A stretch of 64,000 bases of DNA, taken from positions 1-64,000 of the forward strand of contig NZ_PYOG01000001.1 of assembly GCF_003026815.1 (NCBI RefSeq), written 5' to 3'. The position numbers were made by a program, and so were the translations under genes. Below, one piece after another: positions 40,144-49,423 of the stretch; the first letter of the stretch is position 1; every line of letters starts with the position of its first letter. The DNA is from Photobacterium damselae (GTDB lineage: Bacteria; Pseudomonadota; Gammaproteobacteria; Enterobacterales; Vibrionaceae). Below the pieces are notes generated by a model. It saw only the letters and a list, made by a program, of their open reading frames with translations. It was not told the DNA's origin and did no database searches.

Positions 40144-41676
40144 TTAGATTTGTGGTAAACGGACATGTAATTGGGTTCCACTTTTAATTTGTTCAGAATA
40201 TTTGGGGATGGATGTAATGGAAAACTCCCCCCCTAACGCTTGGACTCGCTCTCGCATACCGCGAAGACCAAAGCCTTTTAGCGTATCTTCTTGTTTAAAG
40301 CCAATACCATTATCCGAAATAGATAACTCAATTTGCTCATCAAAATGGAAATTTAATACGACCTTGGTCGCTTGCGCGTATTTAGCGATATTATTTAATG
40401 CTTCTTGGCATATTCGATACAACGTAACATTGGTTTCATCATTAAATGTGATAGTTTCAGACTGTTCTGGAAACCAATTCAACTCCACACTCATCTGGTG
40501 ACTACGCAGTTCAAAAATGAGCTGTTCAATCGCTGCCTTCAAGCCAAGATCGTCTAAAGTCTTGGGCCGCAATTGTGTGAGTAACCCTTTTGTTGTGTCA
40601 TACACATTTAAAGATAGGCCTTCAATCATGGAGGCACATTTCTCACCCATTGGCGATGTTTCAACTCGCTTTAAAATACCTGCTTGCATTCTAATTGCCG
40701 TGATATTTTGTCCAATCTCATCATGCAACTCACGAGCGATATTTTTACGGACTGACTCTTCAGCTTTAACTAATTGACGAGATAGACTCTGATTTCGCTC
40801 TAACTCATGGCGTAAATACAAGTTCAGTTCACGTTGTCGTTGAACACCAATACCAAGCAGAATCCCCGTCAATGTTTGAGCAGAAAGAGAGAGCATCAAG
40901 TCGGTGATTTCAATATTAGAGACGCCACTTCGTACTGCAATTAACGCAATACTATTGAGCAAAGTACCAAGTAGAGCGCCTTGCCAACCATAACGAAACG
41001 CCAACAGAATAATAGGAATGGCTAAACAAAATGGTGCAAAGCGCTTTAATTCTTCAGGTAAAAGTAACTGAGCCAAAATACTCAGCAAAAATACAACCGC
41101 ATAGACAATGACATGCCTTGCACGAAGGGCAACAGGATAAGCGACTACATTAGCCGTTAATGGAGACCATGATTGTTTAAACAGATAGTTCCAAATCAAA
41201 TAACAGCTTGGCACAATCATTAAGCCGCCAGTGATTGAAACTAAGAGCACCAGACCACTTGATACCCCTTGATGGCTGACAATCAGCATATTCAATAATG
41301 ACGTTATGCCGATAACTGCCCCGAGGATACTTAATTGATACCACTGAGTAGCTGATGATGCCTCTTTACTTAAATAAAATTTATCGGCATACCAAACAAT
41401 AGGTAGTGATGCGATACTGCTGATAAGAACCGATATCCATTGAGGCTGAGCTAACAAAATAGCCAACGATATGGTTAAAAACCACTCGGCGCCATAGAGA
41501 ACAAACCAATATTTTTTGGGCGTATGCAGCACCATCCCCAAACGAAAAGCAAAGGGGAAAAAGAGGATGGCTAACTCCGCCTCCATAATGAAGTAAGATG
41601 AAATGATCCACAGGCAGAACCAGGTGCATAACACCAGAAAAAAGCTACAAATGGATGTCACAATGTAGTTGCGCAT
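40144..41676 (-). CDS. uhpB: sensor histidine kinase UhpB
   Basis: This 510-residue membrane histidine kinase has eight N-terminal helices (MASE1-type, about 1-275), a short linker helix and the HisKA_3 domain. The phospho-acceptor is H318 in ARELHDEIGQNITAIR. The ATPase domain (about 405-510) has the N-box EALNNIAKYAQA and the G-box DNGIGF. It phosphorylates UhpA when UhpC reports glucose-6-phosphate. It overlaps the uhpA stop by one base at 41676. Its length is close to E. coli UhpB (500). Confidence 0.94.
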   Translation of the reverse strand: MRNYIVTSICSFFLVLCTWFCLWIISSYFIMEAELAILFFPFAFRLGMVLHTPKKYWFVLYGAEWFLTISLAILLAQPQWISVLISSIASLPIVWYADKFYLSKEASSATQWYQLSILGAVIGITSLLNMLIVSHQGVSSGLVLLVSITGGLMIVPSCYLIWNYLFKQSWSPLTANVVAYPVALRARHVIVYAVVFLLSILAQLLLPEELKRFAPFCLAIPIILLAFRYGWQGALLGTLLNSIALIAVRSGVSNIEITDLMLSLSAQTLTGILLGIGVQRQRELNLYLRHELERNQSLSRQLVKAEESVRKNIARELHDEIGQNITAIRMQAGILKRVETSPMGEKCASMIEGLSLNVYDTTKGLLTQLRPKTLDDLGLKAAIEQLIFELRSHQMSVELNWFPEQSETITFNDETNVTLYRICQEALNNIAKYAQATKVVLNFHFDEQIELSISDNGIGFKQEDTLKGFGLRGMRERVQALGGEFSITSIPKYSEQIKSGTQLHVRLPQI

Positions 41677-42284
41677 TAAACCAGATCACCATGGAAATAC
41701 TGGGCCAGCTCTACATTATTTTTCACTCCGAGTTTTTCCATCGCATTAGCACGGTGCACATGAACTGTTTTATGGCTAAGCCCTAATTCAGCCGCAACGG
41801 TTTTAACGTCTAACCCTTTAGCTAAAAGCAATCCAATTTCTCGCTCACGTTTAGTTAAATGGACAGAAGCTTGTTCGTCATCTTCTTGTTGCACCAAATT
41901 GATTTCAATATCAGGTGAAAAATATTGTTTTCCTGTAGCAACCGAACGAACTGCATCAATCAATTCATCCGGACTACAACGTTTACTTAAATAACCAACA
42001 GCGCCACAAGATAATGCCTGCTCTATCACTGCAACAGAGTCATGAACACTCAACATAATACAAGCGATGCCAGAAGGAATATCTTTAAGCAGAGATAAAC
42101 CACTCTCATCAGGCATAGAAATATCTAAAATACACACATTTGCCTCTGTTCCTGGGAGGCCAACTCTAGCTTCTGCAGCGGATCCAAATTCACCAACAAC
42201 TTCAATATCTTCTTCTAAAGATAGCAATTGTGAAAACCCAGAACGAACAATCATATGATCATCAATAAGTACAACCTTGATCAT
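41676..42284 (-). CDS. uhpA: response regulator UhpA
   Basis: This 202-residue NarL/LuxR-type regulator has the receiver acid pocket LIDDH and phospho-acceptor D54 ([12 protein letters not shown]), the position also known for E. coli UhpA. S99/K-region residues precede a C-terminal LuxR helix-turn-helix ([35 protein letters not shown]). It activates hexose-phosphate uptake genes in E. coli. It is first of the minus-strand set uhpA-uhpB-uhpC. Upstream is a terminator shared with the next gene pair. Confidence 0.94.
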   Translation of the reverse strand: MIKVVLIDDHMIVRSGFSQLLSLEEDIEVVGEFGSAAEARVGLPGTEANVCILDISMPDESGLSLLKDIPSGIACIMLSVHDSVAVIEQALSCGAVGYLSKRCSPDELIDAVRSVATGKQYFSPDIEINLVQQEDDEQASVHLTKREREIGLLLAKGLDVKTVAAELGLSHKTVHVHRANAMEKLGVKNNVELAQYFHGDLV

Positions 42285-42355
42285 AACGGCCTCTCAAAAT
42301 GTCAGAGAATAAGATAAAGTCTATAACTTGGTTCTTACTCTTAGAAGTTAAAACG

Positions 42356-42396
42356 AAAAAACCACTTTATTACTTAAAATAACAAAGTGGTTTTGA
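42356..42396. terminator. terminator hairpin between ycbL and uhpA
   Basis: AAAAACCACTTT (42357-42368) pairs with AAAGTGGTTTT (42384-42394), with A/T-rich flanks. It lies just after the end of the ycbL-like gene (minus) and before the uhpA promoter. Confidence 0.75.
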
Positions 42397-42424
42397 GTAC
42401 CGATATCTATTTATGCCTTATTGA

Positions 42425-43078
42425 TCAGTACAAAGGCATTTCGTCAGCAACAAATGGGTTACTTGCTCTTTCTCGTCCAAACGTTGAAGACGGTCCATGG
42501 CCTGGAATAAATGTCACATCATTTCCTAACGGCCAGAGCTTTCCTTTGATTGAATTGATCAAAGTTTGATAGTCACCACGAGGGAAATCGGTTCTGCCAA
42601 TGCCACCATTAAACAATACATCGCCAACAAAAGCCACTTTCGCAGAATCACTAAAGAAAACAACATGGCCTGGCGTGTGTCCTGGTGTATGTAGAACAGA
42701 GAGGACTTCCTCACCAACGGTTACTGTATCGCCATCTTCTAGCCATTGAGTAGGATCGAACGATTCAGTCATTGGGAAACCAAACATTTCGCTTTGACGG
42801 GGTAACCCTTGTAACCAGAAAATATCTTCTTTTTGAGGGCCAATAACAGGAACGTTCAACTCTTGTGCTAAAGGTTCTGTGCCACCAACATGATCCAAAT
42901 GACCATGGGTAAGTAGAAGTTTAGTGACAGTTAGACCCAACTCTTGAACGTGCTGTTTGATGACATTGATATCACCGCCTGGATCGATAATAGCGGCTTG
43001 ATTTGTCTTATCACACCAAACAATCGAGCAGTTTTGTTGAAAAGGTGTTACGGGTACGATTCGATATTGAAGACTCAT
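42425..43078 (-). CDS. metallo-beta-lactamase-fold hydrolase (YcbL/GloC-like)
   Basis: This 217-residue protein has the zinc motif HGHLDH ([10 protein letters not shown]), then [28 protein letters not shown] and the C-terminal FIPGHGPSS. It is very like E. coli YcbL (GloC, 215 aa), a type II glyoxalase that hydrolyses S-lactoylglutathione. ATG 43078 aligns with the E. coli start; the 41 codons upstream include a piece of the dispersed repeat and are not coding. It follows ldtD and mepK as in E. coli, but with a terminator between (43335-43361). Confidence 0.9.
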   Translation of the reverse strand: MSLQYRIVPVTPFQQNCSIVWCDKTNQAAIIDPGGDINVIKQHVQELGLTVTKLLLTHGHLDHVGGTEPLAQELNVPVIGPQKEDIFWLQGLPRQSEMFGFPMTESFDPTQWLEDGDTVTVGEEVLSVLHTPGHTPGHVVFFSDSAKVAFVGDVLFNGGIGRTDFPRGDYQTLINSIKGKLWPLGNDVTFIPGHGPSSTFGRERASNPFVADEMPLY

Positions 43079-43172
43079 AGCGTCATGTTTCCTAGATTTA
43101 ACTCTGTAAAAGCATGCCATGGTTCCATAAAAAAGAAAATGCTTCTCTTGTGAAAAGCGAACAAACACCTTA

Positions 43173-43221
43173 TACCAAATTATTCTTGCTGAACCTCGCA
43201 CCTTATAGCTACTTGGGTATA
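43173..43221. repeat. half copy of dispersed inverted repeat
   Basis: This stretch matches the reverse complement of the left 50 or so bases of the intact element at 46289. The shared words are AAATTATTCT-GCTGAACCTCGCA and CTACTTGGGTATA. Only one end is present, so it is a solo or decayed copy beside the ycbL start. Confidence 0.7.
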
Positions 43222-43334
43222 TGCTATTTTTCTTATCATTACATTAATAACAACACTCTTAATTTAAATACGGCTAAGTCACTTATATAAAGTTCCCTTA
43301 TATTTGTATTATATTTATTATCTAAAATTAGGCA

Positions 43335-43361
43335 TAAAAAAAGCCCAGAAAAATCCTGGGC
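43335..43361 (-). terminator. terminator of ldtD-mepK (minus strand)
   Basis: GCCCAG (43343-43348) and CTGGGC (43356-43361) form the stem. On the minus strand it is followed by seven T (forward 43336-43342 are A). It ends the ldtD-mepK transcript. Confidence 0.85.
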
Positions 43362-43492
43362 AAATATTTGAACGTAAAGTAACTATTAATTAGTTATATA
43401 AAAAATTAACGTATCCATATCGATTAATTGTCATATAAATAACTTATTCATTTGTTTATATATCATCAATTGTAATAGGTATTAATAATGGA

Positions 43493-44050
43493 TTATCCAC
43501 GCCACTGACGAACAGGACCTGTATCTATATGAACAAACCCACTTTTTGGATAATAACCGACGCCACCAATATTTAATTCCATTGCAACTCGTCGTACTTT
43601 AGATAAAGGAATACCCTCTAAATTAAAATCAATTGCTTGCCCTGTCATATGATAGCTTTTTTTTGCCACCCCACCACTACGACGAGCTAACATCTTATTT
43701 GTTGCTGGAGAACGATACCCTGAAATAATTTGAGCTTGGCCTTTATGACCCAGTACATCTTGAATATGTGCAATAGTATCAAATAAGCGTTTATCCATTC
43801 GAGTCGCTTCATTCTGACGAAAATCACGACACAAATGATTCATTCTTTTTAATTCACTATAGATATAGCCACGCCCATTATAATATTCCGTTTCTAAATT
43901 CTCACCTGTATGAATATTACATAGTGAAATAGTTCTTGGATCTTTTGCTTTGAATGGTGTTGCAATCGCCGTCCCAGGCAACGCACATGCACCTAGCGCC
44001 AGTCCACCAGCGATCAATAGCTGACGGCGCGAAATATGAATATCTGACAT
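43493..44050 (-). CDS. mepK: murein DD/LD-endopeptidase MepK (YcbK/DUF882)
   Basis: This 185-residue exported protein has a twin-arginine signal (ISRRQLLIAGG, then a hydrophobic stretch to about residue 31). The DUF882/peptidase M15-like domain has the zinc ligands in SGYRSPATNKML, SYHMTGQAIDF (H, D) and GFVHIDTG (H). E. coli MepK (182 aa) opens cross-links made by LD-transpeptidases to allow wall growth. Here it follows ldtD on the same strand after about 160 bases, as in E. coli. Confidence 0.92.
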   Translation of the reverse strand: MSDIHISRRQLLIAGGLALGACALPGTAIATPFKAKDPRTISLCNIHTGENLETEYYNGRGYIYSELKRMNHLCRDFRQNEATRMDKRLFDTIAHIQDVLGHKGQAQIISGYRSPATNKMLARRSGGVAKKSYHMTGQAIDFNLEGIPLSKVRRVAMELNIGGVGYYPKSGFVHIDTGPVRQWRG

Positions 44051-44209
44051 TTTAATAAACCAAATGAATTACATTAAAGACTTCAGGTCAAACCACCTCA
44101 TTAATGAAAAACACAATAACTACGGCTTAATAATCCGTCAAACCCCCAAACTCAAATAAAACGCCGTGTAAATATACAAATTACTGCTAATTGTTGAGAA
44201 TAAAGAGAT

Positions 44210-45961
44210 TTAATAATTGTAAGCAGTTATGTAGAGTTTTCCATTTTGAGATGCACCCCCCATTTTGTCATAGTGATAAATATCATCTCGGTAATAAATT
44301 AAACCATTCCCCTCAGCCCAAGCGGTCTGATAAATTAAATGTACGGGTATCTTATTTTTTAATACCACTGTTTTTGTTCTCGTCCTTGATGAATATTGGA
44401 TAAACCTTTTATCACTGACTCCTGAATACTCAAGCAACAGCTGTGCCAAACCTTTTGCATATTCAACTCGAACACAGCCAGAGCTGAGTGCTCGATCAGA
44501 TTTATTAAATAGACGTTTTGAAGAAGTATCATGAAGATAGATGGCATAATCATTAGGGATATTAAATTTAAAACGACCTAACGCATTTTTATTTCCCGGC
44601 TTTTGGCGCAGACGATAAGGAAACGTTTTAGGATTAACCCCTCGCCAATTAATGGCATTAACCGATATTCGGGCAGGATTTGACCAACTGGATAGGATCT
44701 CATATCGATTACGAGTCAGATAACTTGGGTTACGTTTCACTTTTGGCAAAATGTCCTTTCTCATGATTGAAGTCGGCACATTCCAATAGGGATTGAATAC
44801 CACAGATGTTATAGTGGAATCCATCATCGGAGTATTTCTAGATGGTCGACCAACAATCACTTTGCTTGTCATAACCGATTGATTATTAAGCCTTGCTGTC
44901 AGTTCATAAGCGGGGATATTAACGACTATTTGATTAGGCTGTTCATCGGGCCATAACGATAATCTTAAAGTGTTTAGTGCAACGACTCTTAAGCGCTCTT
45001 GTGGCGATTTTGACAACCAATACAGGGTGTTTGGACCGATTACACCATCAGGACTTAAACCATGGCGTTGTTGAAACGATTTTACCGCTTCAATTAAAGT
45101 TGGAGATAAATAATCCAGGTTTTCTGTTAGCATTTGTTCGGCTTGATAACTCGGTAGATCTCCTAACATTTCAAGAATAGTAATTAAGTTTTTTGCATTG
45201 GGTAATGGGTTACCTAAAGAGACCTTATTGGCAACATGAAAGATAGGCCAACGTTTATGACTAAGTTGAGTAAGCTTCTCTAATGCTTTGATATTACTAG
45301 TATACTGTTCGTTATTACCTTGAAGAGAAGAGATATACTTTACCATCTGAGCTGTTTCTGATGCGGTTAAAAATGACTCAATTTCATGATGACTTGGTAA
45401 CGGTAAAGGCCATTTCATTTTGCCACCAAATAGCCACTCTCGCTGCTCATGCTTGGAATACTGATAAAAGCTTAATAATGCGAGCATCGTATCGGTTGCA
45501 AGAAGATCAATTTGTTTCCAATCCTGAGTATTTTTAAGTTGCATTATTTTGGTATAACGTTTTGTTAAATCAGGACTTATTTTAGCTATTTCAAATATTT
45601 TCAGATTGGCCAATAATGCCTCAATGGCCTCTTTACTAGACCAATACGGTTGATATCCATTGGTGTAATAGATTTCTGCCAGCTTATCTGGATATGAGAT
45701 AACTGATTGAATACTTGGAATATCTTTAACCCAATCTAGTGCTGCTTGATATTTAGGATTAAAGTAGTGATCTAATTGAGTGCTACCCACATCACGGGAA
45801 GGATCATAGAGTTGAGCAATTTCAATATGCATTGCATTATCCATTGCATTTTTTTGTTCTAATGGAAAAGGCTCAATATCCAAATGGTAGGCATGAATCT
45901 GGCATGAATACCCAAGAGTACAAGCGATGCACAGTGATAAAGTCGAGAAAGTCTTCATCAT
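44210..45961 (-). CDS. ldtD: L,D-transpeptidase LdtD (YcbB)
   Basis: This 583-residue periplasmic protein makes 3-3 cross-links in peptidoglycan. A signal peptide (about 1-24, ending QIHAYH) precedes a scaffold domain, a peptidoglycan-binding domain (about 270-320, AVKSFQQRHGLSPDGVIGPNTL) and the YkuD domain. The catalytic motif reads HDTSS... then SSGCVRVE (Cys about 500). It is slightly shorter than E. coli LdtD (615). GGAG lies before the two start ATGs. It stands upstream of mepK, which opens the cross-links this enzyme forms. Confidence 0.93.
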   Translation of the reverse strand: MMKTFSTLSLCIACTLGYSCQIHAYHLDIEPFPLEQKNAMDNAMHIEIAQLYDPSRDVGSTQLDHYFNPKYQAALDWVKDIPSIQSVISYPDKLAEIYYTNGYQPYWSSKEAIEALLANLKIFEIAKISPDLTKRYTKIMQLKNTQDWKQIDLLATDTMLALLSFYQYSKHEQREWLFGGKMKWPLPLPSHHEIESFLTASETAQMVKYISSLQGNNEQYTSNIKALEKLTQLSHKRWPIFHVANKVSLGNPLPNAKNLITILEMLGDLPSYQAEQMLTENLDYLSPTLIEAVKSFQQRHGLSPDGVIGPNTLYWLSKSPQERLRVVALNTLRLSLWPDEQPNQIVVNIPAYELTARLNNQSVMTSKVIVGRPSRNTPMMDSTITSVVFNPYWNVPTSIMRKDILPKVKRNPSYLTRNRYEILSSWSNPARISVNAINWRGVNPKTFPYRLRQKPGNKNALGRFKFNIPNDYAIYLHDTSSKRLFNKSDRALSSGCVRVEYAKGLAQLLLEYSGVSDKRFIQYSSRTRTKTVVLKNKIPVHLIYQTAWAEGNGLIYYRDDIYHYDKMGGASQNGKLYITAYNY

Positions 45962-46635
45962 TTTCTCCTATTGCTGATCATTTCAGTATGGCAAATTAAT
46001 TTCAGCTCTAGGAAAATTTGAACGGTATTTATTTATGATAAATGTTTTAGTATTTTGACTTTTCATTATTATAAAAAACTAATCTATTGAATTTACATGA
46101 TTAATTTTACTCTAACCTGAAACCACCTCCCTTTTTGAACTGAGAAATCATCTTATTTGTCTCACTTCTTTTACACTTGAGATCATTATCTTGTTTAATC
46201 ATCTAAAACGACTCAATTTTTTCATCATTATTGGACCTATTAACCCAATCATTGTCATAGAGACAAACATCTTGAGACAAGTTTGATATATACCCAAGTA
46301 ACTTCAAGATGCGAGGTTCAGCGAGAATAATTTGGTTTACAGGCAAGACAACGATTTGAAGATCTAGTGGCTCTAAATTAAAAATCGTTAACGCAGTATG
46401 TGAAGCAAATTAACTCGCCCTTTGGGAGCGTGTCACAGACACAATTTCATCGTCAAACAATTTGGAAATAGCGAGCTATTACACTGCATTGTTTGTCTTG
46501 AACTTGAATCAGTGACAACGCTCTGAATCCTGCATCTTGAAGTCACTTGGGTATAAATTACAGTTATAACGTGAAAAAGGCTTTTAAGTTGTTGTCATTT
46601 GAGGTAGTTTTCCAAGGTTGATTTTGGAGAGTTTC
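45962..46635. other. intergenic region holding an intact dispersed repeat
   Basis: Between ldtD and the marR-type gene lie 674 bases without a gene. The centre is the 267-bp inverted-repeat element (46289-46555), listed separately. AT-rich flanks should hold the divergent promoters. GGAG at 46626-46629 is the ribosome site of the next gene. Confidence 0.6.
46289..46555. repeat. intact MITE-like inverted-repeat element (267 bp)
   Basis: The left end TATACCCAAGTAACTTCAAG and the matching end at 46532-46555 are inverted copies that agree in 23 of 24 bases. The interior has no open frame of note. Related fragments occur at 10256, 43173, 53962 and 62628 in this window, so the element is dispersed. 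It has no transposase. I infer a miniature inverted-repeat element or a Vibrionaceae intergenic repeat. Confidence 0.8.
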
Positions 46636-47127
46636 ATGGAAAAGCACGAAGAAGTACTTATTGCCTTACGACAGATTATTCGAGCGATAGATCTACACTC
46701 ACGTAAGCTAAATAAAAATGCAGGTCTAACGGGTCCACAACTTGTGTTAATGCGCGCAATCCGTGATTCCGGTACAGAAATTACAATTCGTCAACTGTCG
46801 AATAACACCAATATGAGCCAAGCAACAGCAACAACTATTCTTGACCGCTTAGAAAGTCGAGAGTTGGTTGTTCGTCAACGCAGTCAATTGGATAAACGTA
46901 AAGTGCATGCCCACCTAACAGAGAAAGGTAAAGCATTACTTGAAAAGGCACCTATGCCACTACAAGATAGCTTTATTTCTCAATTCCAAACGTTAGAAGA
47001 TTGGGAGCAGTCACTACTTCTCTCCTCTGTACAACGAATTTCATCTATGATGAATGCTGAACATTTAGATGTTGCTCCCCTACTGGAAGTGGGTAGCATC
47101 ACCAAGCACGACAGTTCAGAAGAATAG
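46636..47127 (+). CDS. MarR-family transcriptional regulator
   Basis: This 163-residue regulator has a winged-helix DNA-binding core (TIRQLSNNTNMSQATATTILDRLESRELVVRQRSQLDKRKV). The head MEKHEEVLIALRQIIRAIDLHSRKLNKNAGLTGPQLVLMRAI resembles CosR/EctR-type MarR proteins of Vibrio that control osmolyte genes; this is a recollection and uncertain. ATG 46636 has GGAG six bases before it; a TTG 18 bases earlier is less likely. It ends at a terminator (47163). No osmolyte genes are nearby. Confidence 0.85.
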   Translation: MEKHEEVLIALRQIIRAIDLHSRKLNKNAGLTGPQLVLMRAIRDSGTEITIRQLSNNTNMSQATATTILDRLESRELVVRQRSQLDKRKVHAHLTEKGKALLEKAPMPLQDSFISQFQTLEDWEQSLLLSSVQRISSMMNAEHLDVAPLLEVGSITKHDSSEE

Positions 47128-47162
47128 ACCAACGACATATTTTATGACGTTAGAACCCGTGT

Positions 47163-47190
47163 TAAGCCAGTGTATTATGCTGGCTTTTTA
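47163..47190 (+). terminator. terminator after marR gene
   Basis: AGCCAG (47165-47170) pairs with CTGGCT (47180-47185), followed by TTTTA. It lies before the lysR start at 47206 and argues against the longer GTG start of that gene. Confidence 0.8.
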
Positions 47191-47205
47191 GTATTAGGCC
47201 AAAAG

Positions 47206-48072
47206 ATGTTACTCGAAGGAATTGAGACGTTATTAATGCTTGCTCAGGAAAAAACCATGAGCAGAACTGGCAGTCGTTTGTATATTAGTCAATCGGCAGT
47301 CAGTAAACGAATTGCGAAACTGGAAGCAAAATTAGGAAAAAAACTGATTGAGCCTAAAGGTCGCCACATTAAGCTCACCCCTGATGCTGAATTGCTGATT
47401 GCAAATGTAGGCCCAAGTTTTAATGAGATTCGAGGACTCATTTATGAGCAGCAAGAGTTAACCGATCAAACCTGTATTTCTCTTGATTGTTCGGAAACGT
47501 TAGTTGCTGGTTATTTAGCACCCATTATTGGTTCTTATATAGAGCGAGATCCCTATATCTCGATTACAACGCACCACACGCCAGTAATCGTCGAACACAT
47601 TCAGTCGGGTGAAGCTATCATAGGTTTTTGTGCCGGCCATCTACCGCCCCATCACGGTTTAGAAACCATTCATTTGCTCGATGAGCCCTTTAGTATCGTC
47701 AGTAAAGAAGCGCTACTCGCTCCACCGTTGAATCTTATTGTTAATGACCTAAAAAATCCCGCGAATGCCTATCAAGCAGGATTACTCCAACAGGCGAACA
47801 TTATTCCGTTAATGGAGATGGATTCATACACTGCCAGCGCTCAATTGGCTTTAGCGGGTGTTGCCCCGGCTCTTGTTCCTCAATCTATCGTTAGCACCTT
47901 AAATATACCAACAATGCATTGCCACCATTTTGCATTTCTTGATGAGCTGACCCGGCCTATTCATTTGCTTTATCGTGCGAACAGCCTTAAATCATCAAGA
48001 GTTAAAACCCTAATTGAAACCATTGCGGATGCTGTTCCCAAAGTAGCTTTAACGCCATCAACATTGAAATAG
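47206..48072 (+). CDS. LysR-family regulator
   Basis: This 288-residue protein has an N-terminal winged helix (TMSRTGSRLYISQSAVSKRIAKLEAKLGKKL) and a LysR substrate-binding domain. ATG 47206 starts the family domain; a GTG at 47170 lies inside the upstream terminator and is rejected. Its final 71 bases overlap the convergent end of the TSUP permease gene (48002-48072). The target is not known; control of the permease is possible by position. Confidence 0.83.
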   Translation: MLLEGIETLLMLAQEKTMSRTGSRLYISQSAVSKRIAKLEAKLGKKLIEPKGRHIKLTPDAELLIANVGPSFNEIRGLIYEQQELTDQTCISLDCSETLVAGYLAPIIGSYIERDPYISITTHHTPVIVEHIQSGEAIIGFCAGHLPPHHGLETIHLLDEPFSIVSKEALLAPPLNLIVNDLKNPANAYQAGLLQQANIIPLMEMDSYTASAQLALAGVAPALVPQSIVSTLNIPTMHCHHFAFLDELTRPIHLLYRANSLKSSRVKTLIETIADAVPKVALTPSTLK

Positions 48073-48781
48073 TCACTACCATTGGACGGATCAATTTATG
48101 TCCTTTGGTGACAACTACCTTAGCTCCCATTCGAGCACCAAGAAAACCACCCGCAGCCATGACTAAACCAAGCTCCCAAATAGGCAATCCTGCGATAATA
48201 AAAAAGGTTAATGCCGCAATATTTGAGGTGAAATTAAGAACTTTGGTTCTAGCCGTCGCTTCAATTAAGCCGCAACGAGCAATCGCAACAAAACAAACGG
48301 TAAACAGAGAACCTGTACCTGGACCAAAAAATCCATCATAAAAACCAATTGAAAAGCCAACCGTTAACGCAAAGAGATTATCGGATATACGCGGTTCACC
48401 AGACTCTAATTTGGCCTGAGGCGCTAAAATAAAGTAGAGCGAGATACAAATAAGTAAAATAGGAATTAAACTGGTTAGAATACTAGCATCAATTTGTTGT
48501 ACAGCTTCGGCTCCAATAGCGGCACCGGTAAAGGTACAAACGATAGCCACGCGCATAGCTTTAAGACTCACTAAACCTTGGCGAACAAAATAGAGTGAAG
48601 CCGAAAAACTACCGAACGAGCTCTGTAATTTGTTAGTCGCGAGAGCCTGTGTTGGTGGAACCCCAGCAGCCAGTAATGCAGGAACGGTAAGTAGCCCACC
48701 ACCGCCAGCTATAGCGTCAATAAATCCGGCCAAGCCTGCAACACAGAACAATAAAACCAAAACATCTAAAGATAAATCCAT
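48002..48781 (-). CDS. TSUP (TauE/SafE) membrane permease
   Basis: This 259-residue permease has about eight membrane helices and the two family repeats. The head reads GLAGFIDAIAGGGGLLTVPALLAAGVPP, with ATNKLQSSFGSFSASLYF after it, and the second repeat has GFYDGFFGPGTGSLF. TSUP carriers move sulfur-containing organic anions, usually sulfoacetate, sulfite or related compounds; the substrate here is not readable. It is close to E. coli YfcA. It ends inside the lysR gene on the opposite strand (71-base overlap). Confidence 0.88.
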   Translation of the reverse strand: MDLSLDVLVLLFCVAGLAGFIDAIAGGGGLLTVPALLAAGVPPTQALATNKLQSSFGSFSASLYFVRQGLVSLKAMRVAIVCTFTGAAIGAEAVQQIDASILTSLIPILLICISLYFILAPQAKLESGEPRISDNLFALTVGFSIGFYDGFFGPGTGSLFTVCFVAIARCGLIEATARTKVLNFTSNIAALTFFIIAGLPIWELGLVMAAGGFLGARMGAKVVVTKGHKLIRPMVVTISMLMALKLLWEQHPQWFQLGF

Positions 48782-48948
48782 TTATTCACTCGCTATCTAT
48801 TACACTTTCATCAGATGGTGATAATCCACCACTTAAGTAGAGCAGCCATAGTAGCGAGTAATGTTTGAGTTACAAAAGGAAATATGCGAAGAGAACCTAT
48901 TCCCATTAGGAAACAATCATCTTCTAAAATAACATTAAGTTAGATCAT

Positions 48949-49401
48949 TTATGATTGATTACGGCACATCTCTGCGGGGAAAGAGAGTTGTACCATAACA
49001 TGTCGTTTAAACAGTTCATCGTAGTTCTGCTCATCTAACGCTTTTTGCATACAATTAAGCCAAGCTTGTTTTTCCTCAATCCCAATAACAAGATGTCGAT
49101 GTGCTCCAGGTAAATTCATTGAACCGTATTTTTCCGTGTACTCTTGAGGCCCACCTAACCAACCAATTAAAAAGGTCGTTAACTTTTCTTTGGTAATGGT
49201 TAAATCATCTGGGTGCATTGCTCTAATGTTCTTTGCTTCAGGGCAAGTATCAATAAACTGATAAAAAGAGGCCACCAGTTGTGTAATTCCTGGCTCTTTT
49301 CCTGCGGCAGCAAAACAAACCTCGGGATCTTGGTAGTTCGGCGCCGCCCTTTTTTTTACACCAGACAACTCATCTTGCTCGGGATATTCAGATCGATCCA
49401 T
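48949..49401 (-). CDS. group II truncated hemoglobin
   Basis: This 150-residue heme protein of the truncated-globin group II has the conserved MHPDD loop, GWLGGPQEYTEKYG, then the proximal histidine in PGAHRHLVIG and the G8 tryptophan in QAWLNCM. ATG 49401 has AGGG eight bases upstream; a TTG start eight codons earlier is open but less likely. These proteins bind O2 or NO; a role in NO or oxygen handling during respiration is inferred. It lies after the tor operon, separated by a terminator. Confidence 0.88.
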   Translation of the reverse strand: MDRSEYPEQDELSGVKKRAAPNYQDPEVCFAAAGKEPGITQLVASFYQFIDTCPEAKNIRAMHPDDLTITKEKLTTFLIGWLGGPQEYTEKYGSMNLPGAHRHLVIGIEEKQAWLNCMQKALDEQNYDELFKRHVMVQLSFPAEMCRNQS

Positions 49402-49423
49402 CGGTATTACCCTATCTATTATC

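Larger units (their letters stand above)
43079..43492. other. intergenic region with repeat half-copy and terminator
   Basis: The region between the ycbL-like gene and mepK (both minus) holds half of the dispersed repeat (43173-43221) and the minus-strand terminator at 43335-43361. The remaining AT-rich DNA shows no gene and probably includes the ycbL promoter. Confidence 0.5.

Noticed and set aside
47170-47205. GTG start of the second lysR gene
   Set aside because: These codons lie in the terminator of the marR-type gene; ATG 47206 fits the family start.
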